Positions 7,736 through 14,874 of a DNA stretch of 64,000 bases are shown here, in pieces; the stretch's first letter is position 1; each line of letters begins with the position of its first letter. Source of the stretch: Solirubrobacter taibaiensis (GTDB lineage: Bacteria > Actinomycetota > Thermoleophilia > Solirubrobacterales > Solirubrobacteraceae); NCBI GenBank assembly GCA_027587225.1, contig JAPDDQ010000026.1, positions 1 to 64,000 on the forward strand. The letters run 5' to 3'. The notes under the pieces were generated by a model. The model was given only the letters and a program-made list of their open reading frames with translations. It was not told where the DNA came from and ran no database searches. A program made the position numbers and the translations under genes.

Positions 7736-10352
7736 CGAGCGTCAGTTCGGCGGGAACGGGCGGGGTGGCGTCGGGCGCGGGTGCGGAGGCGTCGTCGGCG
7801 AGCACGTCGAAACGATCTTCGTCGACCAGCGGCGGCCACACCTCCGGGTTGAGCTCCCCGCGGGCGCGCCGGTCGGCGAGCTCGTCCGCCCACTCGGCCT
7901 CGACCACCGTGTGCGGGCGACAACACCAGTGGTGCTCGTCCGGGGACTGCTCGTAGGAGGAGGGGGTGCAGGTCGGCTTCGGTGCCGCCTGGTTGTCGAG
8001 GCTCGGGCGGCTGACGGCGATCTCATGGCCCGAGGTGAACAGGCGGCCGAACCACGTCGCGTCCGCGACGATCAGGCGATCGCCGACCTGCAGCGGCGGG
8101 GTGACGTGCGGCTGCCAGCTGAGGGTGCCATCGGGGGTGGTCTGGATCGTGCCGAGCGGCATCCGCCCGAACTTGAAGCTGGTCTTCTGGATCTTCAGCG
8201 TCGTCAGCGGGTGCTCCGCGAGCGCCTCGTGGTTGATGTGCAGCGCGACGACGGTCATGCCGTCGACGAACCGGCGCGAGGCGATCTCGAGCCGCAGGGG
8301 CGTGGTGGACGTGACGGTTGCGACGGCGACCTCGCGCGTGCCGGGGTCCTGCGCGAGATCGTCGGCGACCTCGAAGTCGGCGAGCGCGCGAAGCTGCGCG
8401 TCGCAGCCGCCGTCGGCGTCGAGCATCTCCACCTGCGCGTTGCGCCACGGCCGGTACGTGCGCGAGAACCGCACGAGGTCGGAGGCCTCGAGCGCGAGCC
8501 GGCGACCCCAGACCGCCTGCGCGTCGGCTTCGAGTGTGCGATGCACGTCCCGCAGCACCGAATCCTCACGGCGATCGAGCACGGTGATGGCGCGCTCGAG
8601 GATGTCGATCTTGTAGTCGAGCGCTTCCTCGACGAGACGGCGGTAGGTAGTGGGGTCGCGCCGCAGCGCGGCGTGGATGGCGTCCGAGTGCACGTTCGAC
8701 AGGCGCGCCCCAGGCGTCTGCGGCGACGCGGCGATCGCGTCGGAGACGGCGCGGTGCTCGAGTCCCTGCCCCTCGGCCCAGCGCACGAGGTAGTCGAGGC
8801 GGCCGCTGTCCGCGCTCGGGCCGCCGGCCACCATGTGCGCGTTCAGCACGCGGCGCAGGTCCACGACCGGGTTGCGCAGGCGCATCGCGCGCGCCCGGTC
8901 CTCCTCCAGCAGGAAGCTGACCGCGAGCCGCTGGTCCGCCTCCAGCGCATCCGGGATCGTGGCGGGCTCGCCGTCGAACGTGAGCGGCTCGCGACCCTGC
9001 TCGACGTCGTGTTCCCAGCGCAGGCGGCTGAGCTCGACCCCCGCAAGTGAGTCCGCCGCGGAGGCCAGCAGGTCGGCGGTCGGGCGGTCGGGCACGATGA
9101 GGTGGATCGGGGTCGTGCCGGCATCGATCGCCGCCTGGATGGCGGCGCCGATCATGCCCATCACGGCGCGGCGGGTGTGTGGCGACTGCGGGTCGCTGAA
9201 CACGCGTTTGTCGCCTTGGACGGCGATGCCGTGCACGCCGAGCGCCGCCGCGTCGGACTTGGCCAGCACGACGTTGATCGCTCCCGGCAGGCCGGCCGGG
9301 TCCGTTCGCCGGCGCCGTGACCAGACGGGCGCGCCGGTGACGGTGGCGGTGATCTGCGCCACCGTCGCCGCGGATGCGCGACCGAGATCCGTGACCCCGT
9401 CGACGAGGCCGATCACGGCCGGGCGGGTGAGGCGGTCGACGCCGATCTCGGTCAGCAGCGATTCGGCGTCGTGCGCGGCGCGCAGCTCTTGTCGGCAGTA
9501 GTTGAACAAGTTGCACGTGACGCAGCTGTCGGGATCGAACTCGGCATGGATGTGGGCGACATAGCCCGGCAGCTGTTCCTCGGTCGGCGCTCCCGGCCCG
9601 AGCTGCTTCATCACGGCGATCCGCTCCCCGGCCCGGGCGCGCACCTCGGCCAAGTGGTCGTCGAGCCGCTCGACCTGGGCCTCGGGCTGCAGGAAGGCGT
9701 TACGGGGCACGGCCAGCGCGCCCGAGCGATGCACGCGCATGCCGTCCGGCAGTGCGCTCCACGTCGCCGCGGCCGCCGCACCGAGCGCGACCTGCAGGAA
9801 CCCCTTGAGCATCCGGCCGTCGTCGATCCGCGCCCGCACGCGCTCGTAGTCCTTCGCGTCGCCCATGATCAGCCACGACCCCGTGGCCTCCTCGCGCGGG
9901 CAGACGATCGCGAAGTCGGGCTTGACCAGCGTCGCGTCCGCGCGGGACTCCATGTCCGGGTAGGGGAGCGCGAGCGCGGTGAGCATCGTCGCGATGTTCG
10001 CGCTGACCGCGTGCTCGTGGGCGGCTGCGAGTTCACTCGCCGTCGTCGTGAGCGACACCTTCCCGGAGCGCCGGCGGATCGACTCCGGACGCGAGAGCCC
10101 GAGCTGCCCGACCGCCTTCGTCAGCAGCTCGGACACGAACCGCTCCGAGTGCACGAGCGACTCGAACGTCATCGCCCGCATCCACCGCGCCTCCGGGATG
10201 CCCGCACCCACGTCCGGCGCCCCGAGCTGCGCGGCGAGCGCACGCCGGCTCACGCGCGTGATGAGCGGGTCGGTCAGCCGGAAGCGCTCGCACCCCGCGT
10301 GCGCGGACGCGGCGACCGCGCTGCTCCCGCCTCCGGTGCTCAGCGATCCCAT
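7722..10352 (-). CDS. PD-(D/E)XK (Cas4/AddB-like) nuclease with probable Fe-S cluster and long C-terminal region
   Basis: An 876-aa protein. Residues 100-190 show the RecB/Cas4-type nuclease core: a helix with AHEHAVSANI, KPDF (D146), then IMGDAKDY (D165, K167) and a following FLQVALG helix with Q187. C277-x2-C280-x5-C286 lies just after the core and C21 near the start, matching the one-plus-three cysteine layout of AddB/Cas4 iron-sulphur nucleases. The remaining 550 residues match nothing I know; a second Cys/His patch (CTPSSYEQSPDEHHWCC) sits near residue 800. It overlaps the helicase downstream and is itself overlapped by a 39-codon ORF upstream. The likely job is DNA end processing or anti-phage cleavage with the helicase; the latter is inference. 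Confidence 0.75.
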   Translation of the reverse strand: MGSLSTGGGSSAVAASAHAGCERFRLTDPLITRVSRRALAAQLGAPDVGAGIPEARWMRAMTFESLVHSERFVSELLTKAVGQLGLSRPESIRRRSGKVSLTTTASELAAAHEHAVSANIATMLTALALPYPDMESRADATLVKPDFAIVCPREEATGSWLIMGDAKDYERVRARIDDGRMLKGFLQVALGAAAAATWSALPDGMRVHRSGALAVPRNAFLQPEAQVERLDDHLAEVRARAGERIAVMKQLGPGAPTEEQLPGYVAHIHAEFDPDSCVTCNLFNYCRQELRAAHDAESLLTEIGVDRLTRPAVIGLVDGVTDLGRASAATVAQITATVTGAPVWSRRRRTDPAGLPGAINVVLAKSDAAALGVHGIAVQGDKRVFSDPQSPHTRRAVMGMIGAAIQAAIDAGTTPIHLIVPDRPTADLLASAADSLAGVELSRLRWEHDVEQGREPLTFDGEPATIPDALEADQRLAVSFLLEEDRARAMRLRNPVVDLRRVLNAHMVAGGPSADSGRLDYLVRWAEGQGLEHRAVSDAIAASPQTPGARLSNVHSDAIHAALRRDPTTYRRLVEEALDYKIDILERAITVLDRREDSVLRDVHRTLEADAQAVWGRRLALEASDLVRFSRTYRPWRNAQVEMLDADGGCDAQLRALADFEVADDLAQDPGTREVAVATVTSTTPLRLEIASRRFVDGMTVVALHINHEALAEHPLTTLKIQKTSFKFGRMPLGTIQTTPDGTLSWQPHVTPPLQVGDRLIVADATWFGRLFTSGHEIAVSRPSLDNQAAPKPTCTPSSYEQSPDEHHWCCRPHTVVEAEWADELADRRARGELNPEVWPPLVDEDRFDVLADDASAPAPDATPPVPAELTLDDVD

Positions 10353-10459
10353 AGGGCGATCAGGTCGACGGTGCGGCGCAGCTCGTGCGCCATCGGGCCG
10401 GCTGCGCGCGCGAGGAAGGCGTCGGCGAGTCCTTCTGAGGGGAGGTCGATGTTCGTCAT
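10340..10459 (-). CDS. Small 39-aa ORF coupled to the nuclease gene
   Basis: An ATG at 10457-10459 opens a 39-codon frame whose TGA lies 13 nt inside the nuclease gene. The peptide starts MTNIDLPSEGLADAFLARA and ends HELRRTVDLIALWDR, a plausible amphipathic helical protein, and 33 of its 39 sense codons end in G or C, as the neighbours do. No good Shine-Dalgarno is visible. The overlap suggests it was kept for translational coupling, or that it is a small third component of the nuclease-helicase operon. Chance cannot be excluded at this length. Confidence 0.45.
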   Translation of the reverse strand: MTNIDLPSEGLADAFLARAAGPMAHELRRTVDLIALWDR

Positions 10460-10508
10460 CCGAAGCACTGGTCGCGCACGTTCGGGGAAACCTGACACTA
10501 CCTGCGCG

Positions 10509-10637
10509 TCAGCCTTGCAGCAGCCGGCCGGGACGCGGGGTGGTGGGCAGGTGAATCCAGCCCTCGGTGTGCGCGAGGTCGGTGCCGAGTGTGGTGTCCA
10601 TCAGATCCTGACGTGGCCGACGCTGGTCGTCCGTCAC
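10509..10637 (-). CDS. Possible 42-aa small ORF
   Basis: A GTG at 10635-10637 opens a 42-codon frame ending with TGA at 10509, starting 14 bases after the stop of the 78-aa gene on the same strand. The product includes MDTTLGTDLAHTEGWIHLP, which looks protein-like. About four fifths of its codons end in G or C, slightly less biased than true neighbours. There is no clear ribosome binding site and no family I recognise. It could equally be a decayed fragment in a region that holds other gene debris. Confidence 0.2.
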   Translation of the reverse strand: MTDDQRRPRQDLMDTTLGTDLAHTEGWIHLPTTPRPGRLLQG

Positions 10638-10651
10638 GGGCGGCGGCGGCT

Positions 10652-10888
10652 TCAGCGGTCGAGCAGGTGATCGAAGCTGACCTGGCCCGGATCGACCGTC
10701 GAGGGGCGCGGATCACCCTGGTAGCTCCAGTGGCCGCGGAGTTCGTCGAGGCCCGCGGAGCGGACCCGCACACTCGCGTCCAGCGGCGTGATCGCGAGCC
10801 GTCCGAGCCGCTCGACTCCACGCACACGCGCGTAGAAGACGCGGCCTCGGCTGCTCACGAGGACGAGATCATCAGGCTCGACAGGCAC
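10652..10888 (-). CDS. Small unknown protein (78 aa)
   Basis: Not recognised as a family. The product opens MPVEPDDLVLVSSRGRVFYARVRGVERLGRLAITPLD, a run of alternating hydrophobic and polar residues that would form a small beta-barrel (SH3/KOW-like), then ends with a short helical tail DPGQVSFDHLLDR. Codon use is normal for the window. It follows the antisense GST fragment and precedes the possible 42-aa ORF. Function unknown; the fold suggestion is inference from residue pattern only. Confidence 0.55.
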   Translation of the reverse strand: MPVEPDDLVLVSSRGRVFYARVRGVERLGRLAITPLDASVRVRSAGLDELRGHWSYQGDPRPSTVDPGQVSFDHLLDR

Positions 10889-10894
10889 GGCGAA

Positions 10895-11125
10895 TCAGCC
10901 TATTGCGTCGACGCCGGCCCGCGCGCTCCACCCCAGAAGCCCCGACGGTCTCAGCCTGAGCAAGACCGACGCCATCATCAGGTCGCCCGCGCTGAATGCT
11001 CCATCAAGCCAGTCGGCGTCGCCCAAGCGGGCAGAGAGCTGGACCAGCCGTTCGCGAATGCGATCATCGACCAGCGGCAGGCGCGCTTCGGCCAGGGTCG
11101 GTCGCCCTCCGCGAACTTGGCGGTC
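10895..11125 (-). pseudogene. C-terminal fragment of a glutathione S-transferase
   Basis: On the minus strand the frame reads LPLVDDRIRERLVQLSARLG then DADWLDGAFSAGDLMMASVLLRL, the helical C-terminal domain of a soluble glutathione S-transferase, including the W-L-x-G-x-FS-AGDLM signature. The N-terminal thioredoxin-like half is missing on this strand; a fragment of it lies immediately next door on the opposite strand. The open frame extends to 11179, but the first 20 or so codons do not resemble GST. This is therefore the remains of a rearranged gene, not a working enzyme. Confidence 0.6.
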
Positions 11126-11129
11126 CTGT

Positions 11130-11232
11130 GAAGAAGACGGACTTGTCCTGTTCGAGTCGGGCGCGATCGTCTTCCACATCGCCGAACACCATGGTCGGGA
11201 TCAGCCCGAACGGATGAACGCGCAGATACGCG
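11130..11232 (+). pseudogene. N-terminal-domain fragment of a glutathione S-transferase
   Basis: The plus strand encodes EEDGLVLFESGAIVFHIAEHH, the glutathione-binding E-S-(G)A-I segment at the end of the thioredoxin-like domain of GSTs. The preceding frame is interrupted (a TGA at 11127-11129 in another frame after FGQG, a possible remnant of the FGQVP motif), and what follows quickly loses similarity. Together with the antisense C-terminal fragment it shows a GST gene broken and partly inverted. The two halves point away from each other. Confidence 0.55.
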
Positions 11233-11371
11233 GGTTCCGAAACTCATCGCCGCGCTGTCACACCCGCCCGCGTTCGCGCAACGATGAAGGTGTGGGCGAC
11301 GATCGCTGATCGGCAAGCGGCGGATCGCTGCTCGCCCGGACCCGGCGCTCCCCGCCGGCTGGAAGCTCGCC

Positions 11372-11845
11372 GTGTACACGACCACCGGTCAGGAGTCGCC
11401 GCTGCCGGTCGTGCTGGACGCGCAAGGCCGTGAGCTGCCCAGCGAGGACCCGCGGGGCAGCTGGGCGGCGGGCAAGGCTCGCTACCCGGTCCGCAAGGTC
11501 GACCCCGCCGATCCGCCCGACGCGCCGTGTGCGATTCGCGCGGGCGAGCTCCCCGGGCTCCGCGCGGTGTCGGCGAACCTGCTCCGGCGCTTCCCGGACA
11601 CGGCGCCGGTGGTCAAGGCGCCGGCCTTCCTGAGTTGCGCGACCACGGTCTTCTACATCGGCCGCACGCGCCTGCGCGTGGCCATGCTCGTCGACGCGTT
11701 CGACCACACCCGGCAGGCCACGCCGCTGCCCGAGAACTTCCAACTCAGCACCCGCCGCGAAGGCCCGGGCTGGCTCGTCGTCTTCGGCGGCACGGTGCAA
11801 CAGCGCACGCAACTGCTCTCGGTGCTCCGGGTCAACGCCCCCTAG
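11372..11845 (+). CDS. Unknown 157-aa protein, possibly 5'-truncated
   Basis: Not recognised. The frame is open upstream to 11288 without an ATG or GTG, and the in-frame sequence just before the GTG (LPAGWKLAVYTTTGQ) looks coding, so the true N-terminus may be lost or start at a rarer codon. The body holds a segment FLSCATTVFYIGRTRLRVAMLVDAF and a tail GWLVVFGGTVQQRTQLLSVLRV, suggesting a mixed alpha/beta soluble domain. It lies directly after the GST debris, so truncation by the same rearrangement is plausible. Moderately sure it is or was a gene. Confidence 0.5.
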   Translation: MYTTTGQESPLPVVLDAQGRELPSEDPRGSWAAGKARYPVRKVDPADPPDAPCAIRAGELPGLRAVSANLLRRFPDTAPVVKAPAFLSCATTVFYIGRTRLRVAMLVDAFDHTRQATPLPENFQLSTRREGPGWLVVFGGTVQQRTQLLSVLRVNAP

Positions 11846-11907
11846 AGACCACGAACGCGCGTAGCGCGAGTGGTGTAACACCGTTGCTCGCGTGGTATCA
11901 GGCGAGC

Positions 11908-12228
11908 ATGTTCGAGGTCCTCGCCTTGACCGACTACCAGTGGATGGGTATCGGCGGCATCGTGTTCGGCCTGCTGCTGATCGTCTGCTGCCGCCGCATC
12001 GCGGACTTCTTCGCCGTATTCGAGCGCGCGGAGGCGGATGTCGTGGAGCGTTACCTGCTGCCGAAGAAGGGCAACTTCCGCGAGATCGTCTCTATCTGGA
12101 TGCGGCGTGGATCGGGCCACAGCCTGGAGGATCGGTTGTGGCGGTACTTCGGCGTCGTGTTCTTCGGACTCATCGCGTTCTTCGTCGGCCTTGCAGCGCT
12201 GTTGGGCGCGTGGGAGCGGCCTCAGTGA
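11908..12228 (+). CDS. Small membrane protein (106 aa)
   Basis: ATG at 11908. The product has two hydrophobic segments: MGIGGIVFGLLLIVCC near residues 12-28 and VVFFGLIAFFVGLAALLGAW near the end. Between them is a charged loop with RAEADVVERYLLPKKGNFREI. The layout suggests an integral membrane protein with a cytoplasmic loop. No family is recognised. Its stop TGA overlaps the GTG start of the next membrane gene, so the two are translationally coupled and may work together. Confidence 0.6.
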   Translation: MFEVLALTDYQWMGIGGIVFGLLLIVCCRRIADFFAVFERAEADVVERYLLPKKGNFREIVSIWMRRGSGHSLEDRLWRYFGVVFFGLIAFFVGLAALLGAWERPQ

Positions 12229-12536
12229 CCACGCGCCGGGCCGTGATCGCGGTGCTGGGTGTATTGGTCGGGATCTATGCCGTGCTCTTCATTGCCGCGC
12301 TGACGCCGTCCGCTGACGGCGGCGGCTTCGCGCCCGTCTTGGGCCTCCACGTGAGCGTGATGATCCTGGCGTTCATCGCACTCGCGATCGCGCTCAAGGA
12401 CATCCAGTCCAACGCCGCACTGGACGAGCAAGCGCGGTCGCTGTGGCTCGTGGCGATGGCGTGCGCGTTGCCGCTGGCCGCCATCGCGTACGTCGTCGTG
12501 TGCGCGCGACGAGGCGCCCAAGGCCACGCGAACTAG
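12225..12536 (+). CDS. Small membrane protein with three predicted spans (103 aa)
   Basis: GTG start at 12225 inside the stop of the upstream gene (GTGA overlap). Three hydrophobic segments are visible: AVIAVLGVLVGIYAVLFIAAL, GLHVSVMILAFIALAIAL and a C-terminal LVAMACALPLAAIAYVVV. The second half resembles the protein at 14145-14498: both have a His at the start of the middle span, then an N-x-(A/Q)-L loop, an R-(T/S)-LW motif and a Pro-containing final span. A paralogous relation is likely. Function unknown. Confidence 0.62.
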   Translation: MTTRRAVIAVLGVLVGIYAVLFIAALTPSADGGGFAPVLGLHVSVMILAFIALAIALKDIQSNAALDEQARSLWLVAMACALPLAAIAYVVVCARRGAQGHAN

Positions 12537-12602
12537 ACCGAGGGTGGCGAGATCGCCAAACGGAGCCCCGGATGCGTCTGCGCGACGAGGAACGCGGGAG
12601 CG

Positions 12603-12649
12603 AGAGGGGCCGGACAGTCATGACGGGTCATTGCGCGTCAGGCCCCTCT
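12603..12649. terminator. Hairpin between two convergent genes, probable bidirectional terminator
   Basis: Arms AGAGGGGCC (12603-12611) and GGCCCCTCT (12641-12649) pair perfectly; the loop itself contains a smaller TGACG/CGTCA stem. It lies between the stop at 12536 on the plus strand and the stop at 12657 on the minus strand. No T-tract is present, as is usual for GC-rich actinobacteria. Confidence 0.6.
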
Positions 12650-12656
12650 GGGTCAC

Positions 12657-13094
12657 TCAGGCGGAGAGCAGGCGCTGGAAGAACCCGCGGTAGCGCTGGA
12701 GCGTCACGCGCAGGTCCTCGGTCGAGACGTCCTCGCCGCGGCCCCACTGGCCCTCAAGGCGCTCGCGCTCGGTGGCGAACCCCTCGGCGAGCCGCTTCAT
12801 CAACTCGGCCACGAGCTCGTCCGCCTGCTCGACGGTCTGGCGCGGCTCGTCGACGAACCCGGTCTGGATCTTCTCCCAACGGGTCTGGAACTCGGCGTTC
12901 TGCTCGCGCGGCAGCAGCTCGGGCGAGTCGTCGGTCGACGTGTCGCCCCGGGCGAAGGACGCGGTGCCGGTGCGCTCGGCGTCGCGCGGCTCGTCCGTCT
13001 CGGCGCGCGGCGTCTCGCGCGTGTCGTCCGCGTCGCCGGGGCGCGCTGATGCCGACTCGACCTCGCTGCGGCAGGAGGAGGGGGCCTGCTCCAC
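12657..13094 (-). CDS. Conserved actinobacterial unknown protein with coiled C-terminal half (up to 145 aa)
   Basis: The last 80 residues (RWEKIQTGFVDEPRQTVEQA, DELVAELMKRLAEGF, GEDVSTEDLRVTLQRYRGFF) match a helical unknown family I have seen widely in actinobacteria. The first 65 residues are low-complexity Asp/Glu/Arg/Thr. The longest start, GTG at 13094, lies inside the right arm of a hairpin repeat, so residues MEQAPSS would be encoded by the repeat. A shorter start within the acidic region is possible. No enzymatic motif is present; a structural or stress role is a guess. Confidence 0.7.
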   Translation of the reverse strand: MEQAPSSCRSEVESASARPGDADDTRETPRAETDEPRDAERTGTASFARGDTSTDDSPELLPREQNAEFQTRWEKIQTGFVDEPRQTVEQADELVAELMKRLAEGFATERERLEGQWGRGEDVSTEDLRVTLQRYRGFFQRLLSA

Positions 13095-13193
13095 AAAAGA
13101 AGTCCTCGGCCGCGAGGAGGAGAGGGTGTTGGCCGAGGCGCTGTGGAGCAGGCCCGATGTCTCTATCGGGCGCTCCGCGAGCGAGCTTTAGCG
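13074..13193 (-). repeat. 120-bp hairpin element, copy 1
   Basis: Nearly identical to 14875-14993. Outer arms GGGCCTGCTCCACA (13082-13095) and TGTGGAGCAGGCCC (13142-13155) are perfectly complementary, and inner arms CCTCGGCC (13104-13111) and GGCCGAGG (13131-13138) extend the stem. Read on the minus strand, the apical loop is AACACCCTCTCCTCCTCGC, complementary to strong purine-rich ribosome binding sites. The minus-strand promoter-like boxes at 13164-13191 belong to the same element. It could be a small RNA, a 5' leader or a mobile hairpin repeat; the sequence alone does not decide. Confidence 0.75.
13164..13191 (-). promoter_or_regulatory. Sigma28-like promoter in hairpin element copy 1
   Basis: On the minus strand CTAAAGC is followed by CCCGATAG, with TAAA and CCGATA 17 bases apart (15 to GCCCGATA). 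The FliA/sigma28 consensus is TAAA-N15-GCCGATAA. Copy 2 keeps both boxes at identical spacing while the bases between differ, which argues for selection on the boxes. Transcription would run into the hairpin. Confidence 0.5.
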
Positions 13194-13432
13194 GCAGTGA
13201 CGAGGCTCGAACACTCGTCCAGAGAGGATTCACGGTTCGAGCACAGTGGAAGGCTTCGTCTGCACCCGCGCGGCCAAACCTCGTCGCTACCCCTGAACGC
13301 GAACGATGGCCCCTACGAGCTTGAGCGGACTGACCACCGCTGCGCGTCGGCATCGCCGCGCGGGTGCACTTCTACGCGGCCGACAACGGCGTGATAGCCG
13401 AGCCATGCGAGCCGACACGCGCAACCGAAGAG
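13194..13432. other. Intergenic stretch with a possible coding remnant
   Basis: No intact gene is seen. A plus-strand frame from 13334, opened right after a stop, reads LRVGIAARVHFYAADNGVIA and ends with TGA at 13441. It is protein-like but has no start codon and overlaps the end of the convergent gene at 13433, so it is probably the tail of a decayed gene. Confidence 0.3.
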
Positions 13433-14014
13433 TCAGGTTGACGCGTGGCCCTTGTGATCCCGCACGGCCTTCGCGATCGCGTGCATCTGCTCAAAGTCGC
13501 TTCTGTGTCGTTCCGATAGCTCCATCGGCGCTTGCATACCGAGATGCTCCATCGCCGCGCCGACGAACGCCGCCGAACCCCAGTCGTGGAGGACGTCCCG
13601 AGCGACGTACGCGGCCAGCGCGCTCTGCGCCTCGTGATTCGCGAGCACGACGGCAGCAACCGCAAGCGGTGGGGCGGTCAGTGACCCGTGCGACGTTTCC
13701 AGCGATTGCAGCACCGCCCGCGTCACGGCCTCGCTGTCGTGCAGGAGCGAAAACCAAGCGCCCATCACCCGCGGGCGCCATTCCCCGCGCAAGAGCCACA
13801 CAACATCTACGACCGAAGCGTCCCGCCCGACTGCCACGACACGCCGCAGCAGGTCGGCCTCCGCGTACTGAAGGGCGTTGGTGCCCATCATGGCGAGGTA
13901 GAAGGGTGCGACGAAACGATCCTCGTCCGGACTCACACCGTGGAACCTAGTCGCCATTCCGACTTGGGGTTGCGCCGCTCTCGCGGCGACGAGATGTAGG
14001 TCGATCGTTTCCAA
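13433..14014 (-). CDS. DUF6000-like unknown protein (193 aa)
   Basis: An alpha-helical soluble protein. The segments DRFVAPFYLAMM, WLLRGEWRPRVMGAWFSLL and the Ala/Leu-rich helices after it resemble DUF6000-type proteins as I remember them, which share a WRPR-x2-GAW motif; the match is from memory and tentative. No catalytic residues are evident. There is no clear operon partner: upstream is a 130-base gap, then the membrane gene at 14145 on the same strand. Some family members occur near polymorphic-toxin immunity genes, which is no proof here. Confidence 0.6.
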   Translation of the reverse strand: METIDLHLVAARAAQPQVGMATRFHGVSPDEDRFVAPFYLAMMGTNALQYAEADLLRRVVAVGRDASVVDVVWLLRGEWRPRVMGAWFSLLHDSEAVTRAVLQSLETSHGSLTAPPLAVAAVVLANHEAQSALAAYVARDVLHDWGSAAFVGAAMEHLGMQAPMELSERHRSDFEQMHAIAKAVRDHKGHAST

Positions 14015-14144
14015 ACGCCGCGAGGTCGGTGCTGGAGGCGCCGGATCATGCGGACCAGGTCGGCACGCGTGAGGCGATGTCCATGTGGTGAGAACTGGCG
14101 TGCTCGTGGGCCAGCGCAGCGCCCGACGGGCGATGGGGGTGCGC

Positions 14145-14498
14145 TCAGCCCGTCGCGGGGGTGCGCCGCTCGCGCTTCGGGGACACCGGGCGCACGTACA
14201 GCCACCAGTAGATCGGCATCGCGACGGGCGCTCCGAGCAAGAGCACCACGACCCACAGGGTGCGATTGTCCGGCGTCAACTGCGGGTTCTTCCAGGCGTG
14301 CACGACATAGGCGATGGCCGCAGCGAGAATGACCAGCATCGTGCCGAGGTGTACGCCGACGACGACGCCGAACGGGATCAGCAGGTCGTTATCGGGATCA
14401 CCGCCGTTGCGGATCGTCGCCTCGATCACGAGGGCAGCGAAGCCGAGCATGTAGATCGGCGGCCAGAGCGCACCGAAGAGCAGAAGAACGCGACGCAT
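14145..14498 (-). CDS. Small integral membrane protein (117 aa), paralogue-like of the 12.2-kb gene
   Basis: ATG start at 14498. Three hydrophobic segments are seen: RRVLLLFGALWPPIYMLGFA, GVHLGTMLVILAAAIAYVV and TLWVVVLLLGAPVAMPIYWW. The loop KNPQLTPDNRTLW and the Pro-containing last span ending YWWLYV resemble the membrane anchor domain often found at the N-terminus of phospholipase-D-like proteins (PLDc_N) or standing alone. Basic residues close the protein. Similar in layout to the product of 12225-12536. No catalytic domain follows, so it is a stand-alone membrane protein of unknown role. Confidence 0.65.
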   Translation of the reverse strand: MRRVLLLFGALWPPIYMLGFAALVIEATIRNGGDPDNDLLIPFGVVVGVHLGTMLVILAAAIAYVVHAWKNPQLTPDNRTLWVVVLLLGAPVAMPIYWWLYVRPVSPKRERRTPATG

Positions 14499-14593
14499 GT
14501 CCGCCCATTACCCAGGTATCTCCTGATTGCACACCACGTCGTGTGAAGCCTGTTGGTTGGGCGGATCGCCGATACGTGGTCTCGTCGCCTGGC

Positions 14594-14815
14594 TCAGCGC
14601 CGGCCTCGCAGGAAGTAGAGGACTGGAACGGCACCGGCGGCGTTCACCACCGTGATGGCGGCCGCCCACGCCACTTTCGAACCACGGACGTGACGCGTCG
14701 GGCGCTGCGCAAGGTCGATCAAGGCCGCAATCTTCAGCCCGGCCTCCACGGCGCCGGCGAGCAGCAGCGCCTGGCGCACTCGTGGGTTCAAATCGCTCCA
14801 GCGTTGCTTGGCCAC
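14594..14815 (-). CDS. Small PLDc_N-like membrane protein (73 aa)
   Basis: GTG start at 14815; TACAGT lies 6 bases upstream, so the transcript may be leaderless. The protein has a cytoplasmic helix MAKQRWSDLNPRVRQALLLAG, a span around VEAGLKIAALIDLA, the loop RPTRHVRGSKVAW and a final span AAITVVNAAGAVPVLYFLRG. The pattern D-L-x-R-R/P-x-x-x-V-R-G-x-K-x-x-W then a GxxxYFLxGR end is that of the PLDc_N (phospholipase D-nuclease N-terminal) family. Members are small two-span proteins of unknown biochemical role. Hairpin element copy 2 sits 60 bases upstream. Confidence 0.72.
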   Translation of the reverse strand: MAKQRWSDLNPRVRQALLLAGAVEAGLKIAALIDLAQRPTRHVRGSKVAWAAAITVVNAAGAVPVLYFLRGRR

Positions 14816-14874
14816 GGCCGCACTGTACGCCCCGCGGGCGCTGCACGGGATGAGCGTCGTCGCCGGTCCGCTGG

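Noticed and set aside
6233..10352. Calling the pair AddAB or a known system such as Gabija or Hachiman
   Set aside because: The ATPase lacks a nuclease domain and is too short for AddA; the nuclease has no OLD/TOPRIM or HamA-like motifs. Only a neutral name is justified.
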